Program-made: the position numbers and the translations under genes | Source: Paraburkholderia hospita | GTDB lineage: Bacteria > Pseudomonadota > Gammaproteobacteria > Burkholderiales > Burkholderiaceae | DNA length: 64,000 nucleotides | NCBI RefSeq assembly: GCF_002902965.1 | Contig: NZ_CP026106.1 | Coordinates: forward strand, 1,302,001-1,366,000 | Reading direction: 5' to 3' | Notes under the pieces: generated by a model | Seen by the model: the letters and a program-made list of their open reading frames with translations, nothing else | Told to the model about the DNA's origin: nothing | The model's database searches: none | In this document: in pieces, positions 18,460 through 27,740 of the stretch | Layout of the letters: each line of letters starts with the position of its first letter | Numbering within the stretch: the stretch's first letter is position 1

Positions 18460-19587
18460 ATGCTGCAGCCATTTGCGTCATCTGATCCGTTCACGATGGG
18501 AGTCGAACTCGAAGTTCAGGTCGTCAATACCCATGATTACAACCTGACGAAGGCGGCGACGGAGTTGCTGAACCGGGTGAGCGAGCAGACTTTTGCGGGC
18601 GCGATCAAGCCGGAGACGACAGAGGGGATGATCGAGCTGGCGACAGGCATATGCCAGAATTTCGATCAGGCGAGGAGCGAATTGCAGGTGCTTCGCGATA
18701 CCCTGGTCCGGGCAGCGGATTTTCTGAATGTCGGAGTGTGCGGCGGCGGCACAAACTTCTTCCAGAACTGGTACGACCAGCGTTCCGACGGGCGCGAACG
18801 CTCCGAATATCTGATGGGGCTGTATGGCGCGCTGTACCAGCAGTTCACGATCTTTGGCCAGCACGTGCATGTAGGCTGCCCGGATCCTGATTCGGCGCTT
18901 GTTCTATTGCATTCGCTTTCGCGTTACGTTCCGCACTTCATCGCGTTGGCTGCTTCCTCGCCGTATGTGCAGGGGAGCGACACGAAGTTCCAGTGTGCCC
19001 GGCTGAATTCGGTTGCGCCATTTCCCTTGTCGGGGCGAGCGCCGTTCGTGACGACGTGGTCGGAGTTCGAAGCATATTTCGAGCGCATGGCGAACACTGG
19101 CCTCGTCAAAAGCCTGAAGGATTTCTACTGGGATATACGTCCAAGCCCGGGATACGGCACGATCGAGATACGTGTCATGGACACACCGCTACGCGTCGAA
19201 TGGGCCGCCGCGATCGCCGCGTATATCCAGGCGGTTGCGCGTTATCTGCTGGTTGATAAGCCTTTGCGCCTCAGTGAGCGTGATTACGAAGTGTATCGGA
19301 CGAACCGGTTCATGGCCTGCCGCTATGGACTGGATGGTCTATGCGTGAATCCGGAGACCGGGCATCGCGGTCCGATTCGGGGCGACGTTCTTGTCACGCT
19401 GGACGCGGTCGCTGAGCATGCGCGCATTCTGGGCGCGGAGGAAGGCCTGGATATCGTCAAGCGTACTCTGACTGAAGGTGTCAGCGACGCAATGTGGTTG
19501 CGCCGCATCTACGGCGTACATAGTTCATTGCATGAGGTTGCCCGCCAGCAATGTCAGGTCTGGCGTGGCGCGCAGATGCCGGGATAG
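18460..19587 (+). CDS. YbdK-type carboxylate-amine ligase (glutamate-cysteine ligase family 2)
   Basis: The product is 375 aa. It matches the GCS2/YbdK family: [11 protein letters not shown] at the start, [26 protein letters not shown], and [20 protein letters not shown]. coli YbdK shows weak glutamate-cysteine ligase activity, so the true substrate here is open. GAGAGGG precedes ATG 18460. It is a stand-alone gene closed by a terminator at 19588. Confidence 0.85.
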   Translation: MLQPFASSDPFTMGVELEVQVVNTHDYNLTKAATELLNRVSEQTFAGAIKPETTEGMIELATGICQNFDQARSELQVLRDTLVRAADFLNVGVCGGGTNFFQNWYDQRSDGRERSEYLMGLYGALYQQFTIFGQHVHVGCPDPDSALVLLHSLSRYVPHFIALAASSPYVQGSDTKFQCARLNSVAPFPLSGRAPFVTTWSEFEAYFERMANTGLVKSLKDFYWDIRPSPGYGTIEIRVMDTPLRVEWAAAIAAYIQAVARYLLVDKPLRLSERDYEVYRTNRFMACRYGLDGLCVNPETGHRGPIRGDVLVTLDAVAEHARILGAEEGLDIVKRTLTEGVSDAMWLRRIYGVHSSLHEVARQQCQVWRGAQMPG

Positions 19588-19615
19588 ACGCGGGATTCTG
19601 CGGACCCGTGTTTTT
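19588..19615 (+). terminator. Rho-independent terminator
   Basis: The stem ACGCGGG / CCCGTGT (one G-T pair) with a 10-base loop is followed by TTTT. It starts one base after the YbdK-type gene stop codon. Confidence 0.65.
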
Positions 19616-19855
19616 CGGTTCCATGCACGCGATTGAAGAGACAGTCGAAGGCATATTGACAGCGGAAGAGCACGTCCGCTGCACCCGTGGCGGATAGCGG
19701 ATATCGTAGCCGGCATGCATTGGTTCGCGATTGCTTTCGGAAGAAGCGGTTTCGTCGACAGTCGCGAGCCGATATCCCGTTGTACCTGCACGTTGTCGCG
19801 TACGCACGCGAATTGACGGGCTGCTTTGCGCCTGCGAGGGTGCGGAGGTAGCGCC

Positions 19856-20794
19856 ATGGCTGTGCCGACAGATTTCCAGCTGCGAAAAATCCCGCTCAAA
19901 CACGGGTCTGGTTCCATGCCTGCTATTGGGTTCGGCACGCTGATCCCCGATGCAGCCACGACCAGGACGGCTGTCTACGATGCGCTGACGGAGGGGTATC
20001 GACACTTCGACTGTGCAGAGCGATATAGAAACGAGGGCGAGGTGGGAGAGGCCTTGCACAAAGGGCTCGCGGACAATGGGATGGCGCGCGATGAGGTCTT
20101 TGTTACGACCAAGCTCTGGAACTCAAACCATCGGCCCGAGCGCGTTCCGCTGGCTTTCGAAGCAAGCTGCACGAAGCTTGGAATCGACTATCTGGATCTG
20201 TACCTGATACATACGCCATTCGCGTTCCAGCCGGGAGACGACCAGGACCCGCGCGATAAAAATGGCGACGTCATCTACGACGACGGTGTCACGTTGCTCG
20301 ACACATGGCGTGCGATGGAAGCGCTCGTCGACGGTGGGAGATGCCGGGCGATCGGACTGTCCGACATTACGTTGAATGAACTGCAACCCCTATATGAGGC
20401 GGCAAGAATCAAACCGGCGGCGGTGCAGGTCGAAGCCCATCCGTATCTTCCGGAGACGGAGCTTCTCGAGTTCTGCAACGCGAATGGGATCATATTTCTG
20501 GCCTTCGCTCCGCTGGGGCATGGAATAAGGCCGGGTCCGCTCGATGATGCCGTGGTCGCAACGATCGCTGCGCGTGTGGAGAAAACACCGGCGCAGGTTC
20601 TGCTCGCCTGGGCCGTGCAACGTGGCACGGCTATGCTGACCACGCCAAAGACAGCAACTCGCGCGCGGGAAAACTTCAATATCGCCGCGCTCCCTGCAGA
20701 CGCGTTCGAAGAGATCAATCAGATTCAGACCCGACGGCGATATAACGAAGTCGTGAAGACGGGCACGCCAGGATTCATTCCGTCGCGCAAATGA
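19856..20794 (+). CDS. Aldo/keto reductase
   Basis: The product is 312 aa, a TIM-barrel AKR. The catalytic tetrad is visible: Asp and Tyr in HFDCAERYRNE, Lys in VTTKLW and His in YLIHTP. The cofactor-binding C-terminal part has the usual TPKTATRARENFNI. It reduces aldehydes or ketones with NADPH; the substrate is unknown. GGAGG lies 7 bases before ATG 19856. It lies about 100 bases upstream of the MOSC fusion gene in the same direction and may be co-transcribed. Confidence 0.85.
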   Translation: MAVPTDFQLRKIPLKHGSGSMPAIGFGTLIPDAATTRTAVYDALTEGYRHFDCAERYRNEGEVGEALHKGLADNGMARDEVFVTTKLWNSNHRPERVPLAFEASCTKLGIDYLDLYLIHTPFAFQPGDDQDPRDKNGDVIYDDGVTLLDTWRAMEALVDGGRCRAIGLSDITLNELQPLYEAARIKPAAVQVEAHPYLPETELLEFCNANGIIFLAFAPLGHGIRPGPLDDAVVATIAARVEKTPAQVLLAWAVQRGTAMLTTPKTATRARENFNIAALPADAFEEINQIQTRRRYNEVVKTGTPGFIPSRK

Positions 20795-20899
20795 GCGCCG
20801 CATACCGCCCTTGTTGACGAAGCGCTTGACGCGTCAGGGCGTTGGACGCGTCGCGGGAATGACGCGCACTGCCGGGAATCGTATAGAGGTGTGACTGAC

Positions 20900-22663
20900 A
20901 TGGCACGACTGCTATCGGTGAATGTTGGCCTCCCGCGCGACATCGAATGGAATGGGCGGACCGTGCATACGGGAAGCTGGAAACTTCCGGTGCAAGGGCG
21001 ATGTGTCGCTAGGCGTCTGGGCCTTGACGGTGACGGCCAAGGGGATCTTGGCGGACATGGCGGAGAACAACGCGCCGTGCTGGCCTATCAGATCGATTCG
21101 TATCGACACTGGCAAGCGTTTCTGCACAGGCAGGAATTCGGCTTTGGACAGTTCAGCGAGAACTTTACGATCGATGGATTGCCGGACCGTGAGGTATGTA
21201 TCGGAGATGTCTACCAGATAGGTCATGCGATATTTGAAGTCACGCAGCCGCGCGTAACCTGCTATCGCCTTGGCATTCGCATGGACGAGCCGCGCATGGC
21301 GGCCTTGTTGACCTCCAGCGGACGCCCGGGGTTCTATCTGCGTGTCCTGCAGGAAGGCGACGTGGGCGCTGGCGACGAGATCATCAAGCTGCGTGGGGCG
21401 AAGGCGCAGATGACCGTCGAAGAGATCAATGCGCTGCTGTATTCGCCTGCCCATCCACGTGATCGATTGGAGCGTGCATTGTGTATCGAGGCTCTGTCAC
21501 CGGGATGGCGAACGTCGTTCAACACACTACTCGGCAGCATCGAGGCAGGCGCGACTAGCGGCAACGCGGGGCTTGCGCCCGCCGCGGCGTCGAATGCGGT
21601 TGCGCCTGGTTTTCGACAACTTGTAGTCGTAGCAATCCAGCGAGAGTCCGCCGACGTTCTCTCGTTCGTATTCGAGGCGCCGGATGGACTGCCACTTCAG
21701 CAGGCTCGTCCGGGGCAATATGTTGTGTTGCGTCTGAAACAGAGCGCTGAAGATCCGCCGTTCTTTCGGAGCTATTCGCTCTCAGGTGCGCCGTCGACAG
21801 GCCGATATCGCATCAGCGTGAAGGTCGAGCCGAACGGGGCGGCCGGCACCTATCTTGGCGATCGTGTTCGCGTGGGAGATACGCTCGATGTCAGCGCTCC
21901 GCGCGGGGACTTCGTCCTCAAGGACGGAATCAATCCCGTTGTATTGCTGAGTGCTGGAATCGGCGTGACGCCTGTTCTCTCGATGCTGGATGCACTGGCG
22001 GCGGCGGGGTCCGCTCGGCAGGTTCTCTGGATTCATGCGGCCCGCGATGGCAAGCATCATCCTTTCGGTGCCGAATCCAGGCGCCTGCTCAACATGCTCG
22101 AGCACGGACGCGACTACGTTTGCTACAGCGCGCCGGCGGCGAGCGATCGTATCGGTGACGACTTCGACGACACGGGTCGTGTGTCGCAAATGGCGTTGGA
22201 AAAGATCGGCCTTCCCGTGGATGCCGATGTCTATCTTTGCGGGCCGACATCGTTCATGGACGACATGAAGCGAACGCTGGAAGGCATGGGCGTTCCGAAT
22301 TCGCGACTTCACATGGAGCGCTTCGGCGGTGTGGAGTCGCTGAATCCAGGTATTACGGACACGTCGGTGCGTGCCCCGCATCTGCCGCTTGCAGAGGTCG
22401 CCGAGGGGCCGCTGGTGTCGTTCGCACGCAGTGGTATCGCCGCACATTGGAACACGCTTTCCTACCAAAGTATTCTGGAACTGGCCGAAGCCTGCGACGT
22501 ACCCGTCCGATGGTCGTGCCGGACGGGAATATGTCACAACTGCGAGAGCGGGCTTGTTTCGGGAGCGATTGCCTATGCACCGGAGCCGCTGGACAATCCT
22601 GCCGATGGCAATGTGCTTATTTGCTGCGCACGACCTGTGGGAGACGTCGTAGTGGATTTGTGA
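20900..22663 (+). CDS. MOSC-FAD/NAD reductase-2Fe-2S ferredoxin fusion protein
   Basis: The product is 587 aa with three modules. A YiiM-like MOSC domain (about 1-210; GDGQGDLGGHGGEQRAV, FGENF-like SENFTIDG, conserved Cys in RVTCYRLG) binds molybdenum cofactor. An oxidoreductase follows, with FAD (RSYSLSG, about 240-340) and NAD (LLSAGIGVTPVLSML, about 350-460) sites. A plant-type ferredoxin domain follows (Cys540, Cys545, Cys548 and Cys575 or 576). The layout suggests electrons pass from NAD(P)H through FAD and the cluster to the Mo site, as in N-hydroxylated compound or sulfoxide reductions. AGAGGTG precedes ATG 20900. Confidence 0.85.
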   Translation: MARLLSVNVGLPRDIEWNGRTVHTGSWKLPVQGRCVARRLGLDGDGQGDLGGHGGEQRAVLAYQIDSYRHWQAFLHRQEFGFGQFSENFTIDGLPDREVCIGDVYQIGHAIFEVTQPRVTCYRLGIRMDEPRMAALLTSSGRPGFYLRVLQEGDVGAGDEIIKLRGAKAQMTVEEINALLYSPAHPRDRLERALCIEALSPGWRTSFNTLLGSIEAGATSGNAGLAPAAASNAVAPGFRQLVVVAIQRESADVLSFVFEAPDGLPLQQARPGQYVVLRLKQSAEDPPFFRSYSLSGAPSTGRYRISVKVEPNGAAGTYLGDRVRVGDTLDVSAPRGDFVLKDGINPVVLLSAGIGVTPVLSMLDALAAAGSARQVLWIHAARDGKHHPFGAESRRLLNMLEHGRDYVCYSAPAASDRIGDDFDDTGRVSQMALEKIGLPVDADVYLCGPTSFMDDMKRTLEGMGVPNSRLHMERFGGVESLNPGITDTSVRAPHLPLAEVAEGPLVSFARSGIAAHWNTLSYQSILELAEACDVPVRWSCRTGICHNCESGLVSGAIAYAPEPLDNPADGNVLICCARPVGDVVVDL

Positions 22664-22787
22664 TTTTGTGTGCCAATTCGAGGAAATACGTTCGGTTCCC
22701 GTACTTAATTAATTGATTGTCGCACCCTGTGATGTGGGACCAGGGGCACGTCTGACGTGTCCGACGAAACGTCATGGGTGAACGGAC

Positions 22788-22832
22788 CTGGATATGTCGG
22801 CGCATTGCGATGCAATGCGCCGACATATCCAG
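22788..22832. repeat. 45-nt perfect inverted repeat (21-bp arms, 3-nt loop)
   Basis: The arms run 22788-22808 and 22812-22832 with loop GAT; all 21 pairs match. The left arm starts CTGGATATGTCGG and ends GCATTGC. It lies 125 bases after the MOSC-fusion stop, in a gap, without a U-tract. Such a long perfect arm exceeds a normal terminator. Confidence 0.8.
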
Positions 22833-22936
22833 CTGTACGCCTGTCGTCAGAAGCATGGCGAGCCGCCCAACGCGGCCCAACCACACGATACCCAGTGCTA
22901 TAGTTGTTCCATCACTCTTCTGCGATCCCGACTCCC

Positions 22937-23305
22937 ATGTTTTGCGACGCATGCGACGGAATGCTACAGAGCGCTACCCCTGTTCCCCATCCACAGTTGC
23001 AGAAATTACCTTGTTCGACGAGGCTGCGTCCACTGGGTCGCCGCCCGCTCGAAGTGTGCAGATATCGCTGTCTTCAGTGTGGGGTGAACTGGATGCTCGA
23101 AACTGACATGTCGAATGCAGACGAGCACGAGTGGATCTGTCTCTACCATTCATCGAGCATTCTCGCGCCCGGCAGCGTTTCGGCTCTCACTTCGCAGCTG
23201 GAAGCAGATTCTCCAACGGTCACGCGTGTGAACGCCGCTCATGCGGTGGGCCCGGAACGGCCCTATCAAATGTTGATTCGGCTAGGATCGCTTCCCTTCG
23301 TCTGA
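22937..23305 (+). CDS. Small Cys-rich hypothetical protein (possible zinc-binding)
   Basis: The product is 122 aa. It begins MFCDACDGML and has a second Cys pair in YRCLQCGVNWMLETD, spaced like a zinc ribbon (two C-x2-C knuckles about 45 residues apart), followed by EWICLYHSSSI. The remainder is low in recognisable motifs. No ribosome site is obvious before ATG 22937; a TATAGT hexamer lies about 40 bases upstream. I do not recognise a family, and function is unknown. Confidence 0.45.
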   Translation: MFCDACDGMLQSATPVPHPQLQKLPCSTRLRPLGRRPLEVCRYRCLQCGVNWMLETDMSNADEHEWICLYHSSSILAPGSVSALTSQLEADSPTVTRVNAAHAVGPERPYQMLIRLGSLPFV

Positions 23306-23915
23306 CGAACAAAGAAAGCAAAGCTGAGCGATAGCAGCAGGTGAATTGACTTTGCGAAACTTCTGTTCGCAATGGGTTCGCCGGTCTTTGAAAGCCACCT
23401 CCTATTTTGCGACCGTTTAACGACAAATGGCTCAGCGCAACTGACCGTGGATTTTCGCAAGATCAATCAACGCCGCCCAACCAGTCATTAGACCAAAGTC
23501 CAATACAAACTTTTGTTCAACGTGTATAGGCTGAAATTCTCTACCTGCGGGCCACGGGGGAGCTTGTCTTACAATTCATGAATATGGCCTGAAGAGAATC
23601 CGGGTGCGAGCCCAATCTACGACCACAAGAAGGCGGAAGCCAGGAAGAAGCGCGATGCTGCGACTAAAACCGCCCATCACGGCATGAGTCAGTAAAAGTG
23701 CTTTTCATTCGCAAGGTATCACGCGTTCGCGGCTGAATGTGAATGGAACTGGTGCAGGTTCGCGGCAAGACATGAGACCTTTGCAGACCAGCTTCAACAG
23801 TGGCATTACGTCAGTATCAGTGCGTGTTTCACCCTGCCAGGCCGACGGTGCCGATTTGGGCACGCCCTGATTTGTCGCCGGCAAATGCTCAGGGTGACCT
23901 GCCGGGAGGATAGTC
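23306..23915. other. Intergenic region holding the second DosR-like box
   Basis: This 610-bp gap contains the DosR-like box at 23488 and, 410 bases further, the AI-2E-type gene. A 37-codon open stretch at 23582-23692 (WPEENPGASPIYDHKKAEARK at its core) lacks a start codon in frame. It could be a frameshifted small gene. Nothing else is supportable. Confidence 0.4.
23488..23505 (+). promoter_or_regulatory. DosR/DevR-like box, copy 2
   Basis: TTAGACCAAAGTCCAATA is an imperfect dyad matching copy 3 at 17 of 18 positions. A TATAGG -10-like hexamer starts exactly 19 bases after the box, the same spacing as in copy 3. The box would overlap the -35 region, as expected for a class II activator. Confidence 0.6.
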
Positions 23916-25019
23916 ATGCTGCTCACACCGGATACCCAAGGGGTGCTGTCCCGGCAATTGCTCGATGTACTGATCCGCGCTGGACTTGTCGCCGTTCTGG
24001 CCATCTTCTGTTTCCGGATCTTTGCCCCGTTCCTCAACCTCATGGTTTGGGCATTGATCCTTGCAATCACGCTGTATCCGCTACAGGTCAGGCTTCGGCG
24101 TTCGCTCGCCGGCAAGGATGGCCTGATTGCCACGGTGATCATCCTCTGCGCGTTTGTGGTAATTCTCGTGCCGACCTATCTGCTGGGCGTCGCGGTCGCG
24201 AGTTCGATCGAGCGGGCGATGGCCATTTTCAGGAGCGGCAGCTTCCAGATTCCGCCACCGGATCAATCCGTGGCCGCCTGGCCGTTAATAGGCCAGCGGA
24301 TTTATGACTTCTGGACGCAGGCTTCGACCGATCTCACTGGGCTCGCGCAGAAGTTCGCACCTCAACTCAAGGAAGCCGGGCTCGCGATCCTCGGCACGGT
24401 CACGGGCCTGGGTGCGGGACTGCTGGTCTTTTTCGTTGCGCTTATAGTCGCTGGCATTTTCATGGCGCATGGAGAGAAGGGCTATCAATCTTCAGTGCAG
24501 ATTGCCTCGCGCATCTCGGGTCCCGAGAACGGCCAGCAGATTGCCGATTTATGCACGTCGACCATTCGGGCGGTGGCGCAGGGTGTGGTCGGTATTGCGT
24601 TCATCCAGATGCTGCTCATCGGCATCGCGTTCATCGTCATGGGTATTCCCGGCGCGGGCCTGCTCGCGCTCGCCGTGCTGCTGATCGGCATCATGCAGTT
24701 ACCCGCAACGCTGATTACAGTACCCGTCATCATTTTCGTGATTGTTACGCAGGGGGTAAGCACGGCGACCGTCATATTCTCCGTCTACGTTTTCGTTGCC
24801 GGTCTGGCCGATAACGTGCTCAAACCACTGTTGTTGGGCCGTGGCGTCGCGGTGCCGATGCCCGTGGTGCTGATCGGTGCGATCGGGGGCATGGTGACGG
24901 GCGGCGTCATTGGGCTCTTCATCGGTCCCGTCATGCTCGCCGTGGGTTACCAGCTGTTCTGGCGATGGGTGAAAGACCAGCCGGCATCCGGGCAGCGCCA
25001 GACACTCGAACAACCCTAA
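23916..25019 (+). CDS. AI-2E family (PerM-like) membrane transporter
   Basis: The product is 367 aa with about eight membrane segments in the AI-2E/PerM arrangement: two or three N-terminal helices, a soluble region (about 85-150), then a C-terminal bundle. Family motifs include GIPGAGLLALAVLLIGIMQLP and the closing ADNVLKPLLLGRGVAVPMPVVLIGAIGG...GLFIGPV. Members export autoinducer-2 or other small solutes, or exchange cations. GGGAGGA precedes the ATG. It lies 50 bases upstream of a tripartite efflux operon. Confidence 0.85.
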   Translation: MLLTPDTQGVLSRQLLDVLIRAGLVAVLAIFCFRIFAPFLNLMVWALILAITLYPLQVRLRRSLAGKDGLIATVIILCAFVVILVPTYLLGVAVASSIERAMAIFRSGSFQIPPPDQSVAAWPLIGQRIYDFWTQASTDLTGLAQKFAPQLKEAGLAILGTVTGLGAGLLVFFVALIVAGIFMAHGEKGYQSSVQIASRISGPENGQQIADLCTSTIRAVAQGVVGIAFIQMLLIGIAFIVMGIPGAGLLALAVLLIGIMQLPATLITVPVIIFVIVTQGVSTATVIFSVYVFVAGLADNVLKPLLLGRGVAVPMPVVLIGAIGGMVTGGVIGLFIGPVMLAVGYQLFWRWVKDQPASGQRQTLEQP

Positions 25020-25069
25020 TACCCGGGGACCACGCCGTGTCGCCTCCAATGCTCCCACGCGGGGTGGCG

Positions 25070-26611
25070 ATGCCGCTTCGGACAGTGTTGCTAATCGGGA
25101 GCCTCACGGGCTTCATGAATGGGTGCATGCGCGTGGGCCCGGACTTTCATCCGCAGCATGAGGGGTGGAGCGAGCACTGGAGCAGCGCATCGATCGGGCA
25201 GGTCACGCAGCAGGGGGCGCAGCCCGATGCGCGTCAGTGGTGGGAGATTTTCGGCGACGAGAACCTCGAGCGTCTGATCGCGCAAGCCGATGCAAACAAC
25301 GGCGACCTGAAGATCGCCGGCCTGCGCGTGATCGAGGCCCGCGCGCAGCTCGGCATCGCGCTTGCGGGACGCTACCCCCAGCTGCAGCAGGTCAACGCCG
25401 ACGTGCTTTACTCGGCGCGCAAGCGCTCGGATGGATTCAACCCGCGCTCGGGTGCCTACTGGCAATACGGCACGGGCTTCAGCATCGGCTGGGAACTCGA
25501 CTTCTGGGGGCGTTTTAGCCGCGCAATCGAGTCGGCCGACGCCACATTCTTTGCGGCGCAATCGAATCGCGACGCAGCGTTGGTCCTGTTACATGCGCAA
25601 GTCGCCGATACCTACTTCACGCTGCGCACGGCCGAGGCGCGCCTGCGCATCGCGCGCGACAACGCCCGGTTGCAGAAGCGCAGCTACGACATCGCGCAAA
25701 AGCTCTTCAAGAGCGGCGAGACGGATGAGCTGGACTTCCAGCAGGCCAAAACGCAGTATCTGGGCACGCTGAGCAGCATCCCCGAACTCGAGAGCCAGAT
25801 CGTGCTCGCGCGTCACGCGCTGTCCGTGCTGACGGGGCGACCACCCGGTCCGCTGCCGGAGCTCGACGTGCAGTCCGGCAAGGAGGGCGTGATCCCGCTC
25901 GTCGATCATGCCGTGCTGCAGGACGTGCCAGCCGATCTGCTATTGCGCCGCCCCGACGTTCGTGCTGCCGAGTATCAGATGGCCGCACAGTCGGCGCTGA
26001 TCGGCGTGGCGAAAGCCGATCTCTATCCATCGGTGTCGCTGGTGGGCTCGCTCGTCTGGAGCGCGAGTTCGCTCACCGGCTCACCGAACACGCTGGCCGT
26101 GGTAGCCGGCCCGAGCGTCACGTGGAACGTGTTCGATCATGGCCGGATCATCAACAACGTGCGCGTGCAGGACGCCCGGCTGCAACAGTTGACGATCGCC
26201 TATCAGAACACCGTGCGCGAAGCCGCACGGGAAGCTGATGATGCCGCGACCGCACTGATCGCCGCATTGCAGCGGGACACCATTCTGAACGACGCTCAAG
26301 GGGCCGCGCGGCGCTCCCTCACGCTTGCCAATACGATCTACCGCGAAGGGTATTCAGACTTCCAGCGCGTGCTCGATGCCCAGCGCGCGCTGTTCGCGCA
26401 GCAGGATGCGTACATCGTCAACCGCAGCAATGCCGTGGGCAGTCTGATCGCGCTGTACAAGGCGCTCGGCGGAGGCTGGTACGCGGAGCAGCCGATCGTC
26501 GATCCGGCGACCCGTGCGCAGATGCAGGAACGCACCGACTGGGGTGATCTGCTGACCAAGCCGGGCGCGCCGTCGGCTGCCGCCATTCCGTCCTCAGGTC
26601 CGTCCCAATGA
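25070..26611 (+). CDS. NodT-family outer-membrane efflux lipoprotein
   Basis: The product is 513 aa. A 19-residue leader ends in a Cys (GFMNGC) that would be lipidated. The mature part starts RVGPDFHPQ as in TolC/OprM-type efflux channels, and shows two OEP repeats, with helical coiled regions around 160-230 and 370-440. ATG 25070 follows GGGGTGG; an upstream GTG at 25037 after GGGGA is an alternative. Its stop overlaps the adaptor start (ATGA). With the next two genes it forms an export system. Confidence 0.85.
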   Translation: MPLRTVLLIGSLTGFMNGCMRVGPDFHPQHEGWSEHWSSASIGQVTQQGAQPDARQWWEIFGDENLERLIAQADANNGDLKIAGLRVIEARAQLGIALAGRYPQLQQVNADVLYSARKRSDGFNPRSGAYWQYGTGFSIGWELDFWGRFSRAIESADATFFAAQSNRDAALVLLHAQVADTYFTLRTAEARLRIARDNARLQKRSYDIAQKLFKSGETDELDFQQAKTQYLGTLSSIPELESQIVLARHALSVLTGRPPGPLPELDVQSGKEGVIPLVDHAVLQDVPADLLLRRPDVRAAEYQMAAQSALIGVAKADLYPSVSLVGSLVWSASSLTGSPNTLAVVAGPSVTWNVFDHGRIINNVRVQDARLQQLTIAYQNTVREAAREADDAATALIAALQRDTILNDAQGAARRSLTLANTIYREGYSDFQRVLDAQRALFAQQDAYIVNRSNAVGSLIALYKALGGGWYAEQPIVDPATRAQMQERTDWGDLLTKPGAPSAAAIPSSGPSQ

Positions 26612-27735
26612 GCGACACGCCCGGGACCTCCCATGCTGCGCCGACGCCGGCGCCATCGCCCGACGCCGATCCATCGGGCAGGGCGATGAAGTGGATTGTC
26701 GGCCTGATCGTCGTGAGCCTGATCTGGTATCTGCTCGCCGACCGCTTTACGCCTTACACGCAACAGGCACGTGTACAGGCCTATGTCGTGCCCGTCGCCG
26801 CGGAAGTATCGGGACAGGTGACGCGCGTTCTCGTGCACAACAACCAGGAAGTCAACGCGGGTGACGTGCTGTTCGAAATCGATAGCGGGCAATACCGCAT
26901 TGCCGCCGATCGCGCACGGGCCGACCTCGACTCCACGCGCCGTCAGGTCGGCGCCAGCACGGCCGGCATCGATTCGGCGCTCGCATCGCTGCGGGCGGCC
27001 GTCGCGAACGAGACCAAGGCGCGGCAGGACAGCGAGCGCCTCGAACGGCTGTATCGAGAAGACGAAGGCACGGTCTCGCTTCGACGCCTCGAGGTGGCGC
27101 GCGCGACGCACGAGCAGGCTCAAAGCCAGGTTGCCGCAGCGCGTGCCGAAGTGGAGCGTGCACGCGAGCAGCAGGGCGGTCACGACGCAGAAAACGCGCA
27201 GTTGCGCAGCGCGGCGGCTGCCGTCCAGAAGGCTGAACTCGATCTGGCCAACACGCGGATCACGGCCCGCACAGGTGGCGTCATCACCGATCTGCGCGCC
27301 GAGGTCGGCCAGTTCGCGGCGGCGGGCAATCCGGTGATGACACTGATCGCGATTCGTAGCGTGTGGGTCAGCGCCGATATGACTGAGAACAACCTGGGCC
27401 ACCTCCAGCCCGGCACGCCCGTGGCGATCGCACTGGACGCACTGCCGGGCGAAGTCTTCGAAGGGCGGGTCCGCAGTATCGGTTATGGCGTGAGCGTGGG
27501 GCAGAGCGCGCCCCCCGGCAGTCTGCCCACCGTGCAGAACAGCCGCGACTGGCTGCGTCCCGCCCAGCGTTTTCCGGTGATCGTCGAATTCGACCCGAAT
27601 GAGCGCGCACGTCTGCACAACATCCGCGTTGGCGGGCAGGCCGAGGTGATGGCGTTTCCGAGTCAGGGCAATCCGCTCAATCCGCTGGGTCGCGTGTTTC
27701 TGCGCGTGATGAGCTGGGTCTCCTATCTTTACTGA
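26608..27735 (+). CDS. HlyD/EmrA-type membrane fusion (adaptor) protein
   Basis: The product is 375 aa. A Pro/Ala-rich cytoplasmic tail and one membrane helix (about 28-46) are followed by a biotinyl-lipoyl half (VPVAAEVSGQVTRVLVHNNQEVNAGDVLFEID). A long coiled-coil hairpin (about 95-195) follows, then the second lipoyl half (ARTGGVITDLRAEVGQF). It bridges the inner-membrane DUF2955 protein and the NodT channel, as in AaeA/EmrA systems. Confidence 0.9.
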   Translation: MSDTPGTSHAAPTPAPSPDADPSGRAMKWIVGLIVVSLIWYLLADRFTPYTQQARVQAYVVPVAAEVSGQVTRVLVHNNQEVNAGDVLFEIDSGQYRIAADRARADLDSTRRQVGASTAGIDSALASLRAAVANETKARQDSERLERLYREDEGTVSLRRLEVARATHEQAQSQVAAARAEVERAREQQGGHDAENAQLRSAAAAVQKAELDLANTRITARTGGVITDLRAEVGQFAAAGNPVMTLIAIRSVWVSADMTENNLGHLQPGTPVAIALDALPGEVFEGRVRSIGYGVSVGQSAPPGSLPTVQNSRDWLRPAQRFPVIVEFDPNERARLHNIRVGGQAEVMAFPSQGNPLNPLGRVFLRVMSWVSYLY

Positions 27736-27740
27736 CGTCG

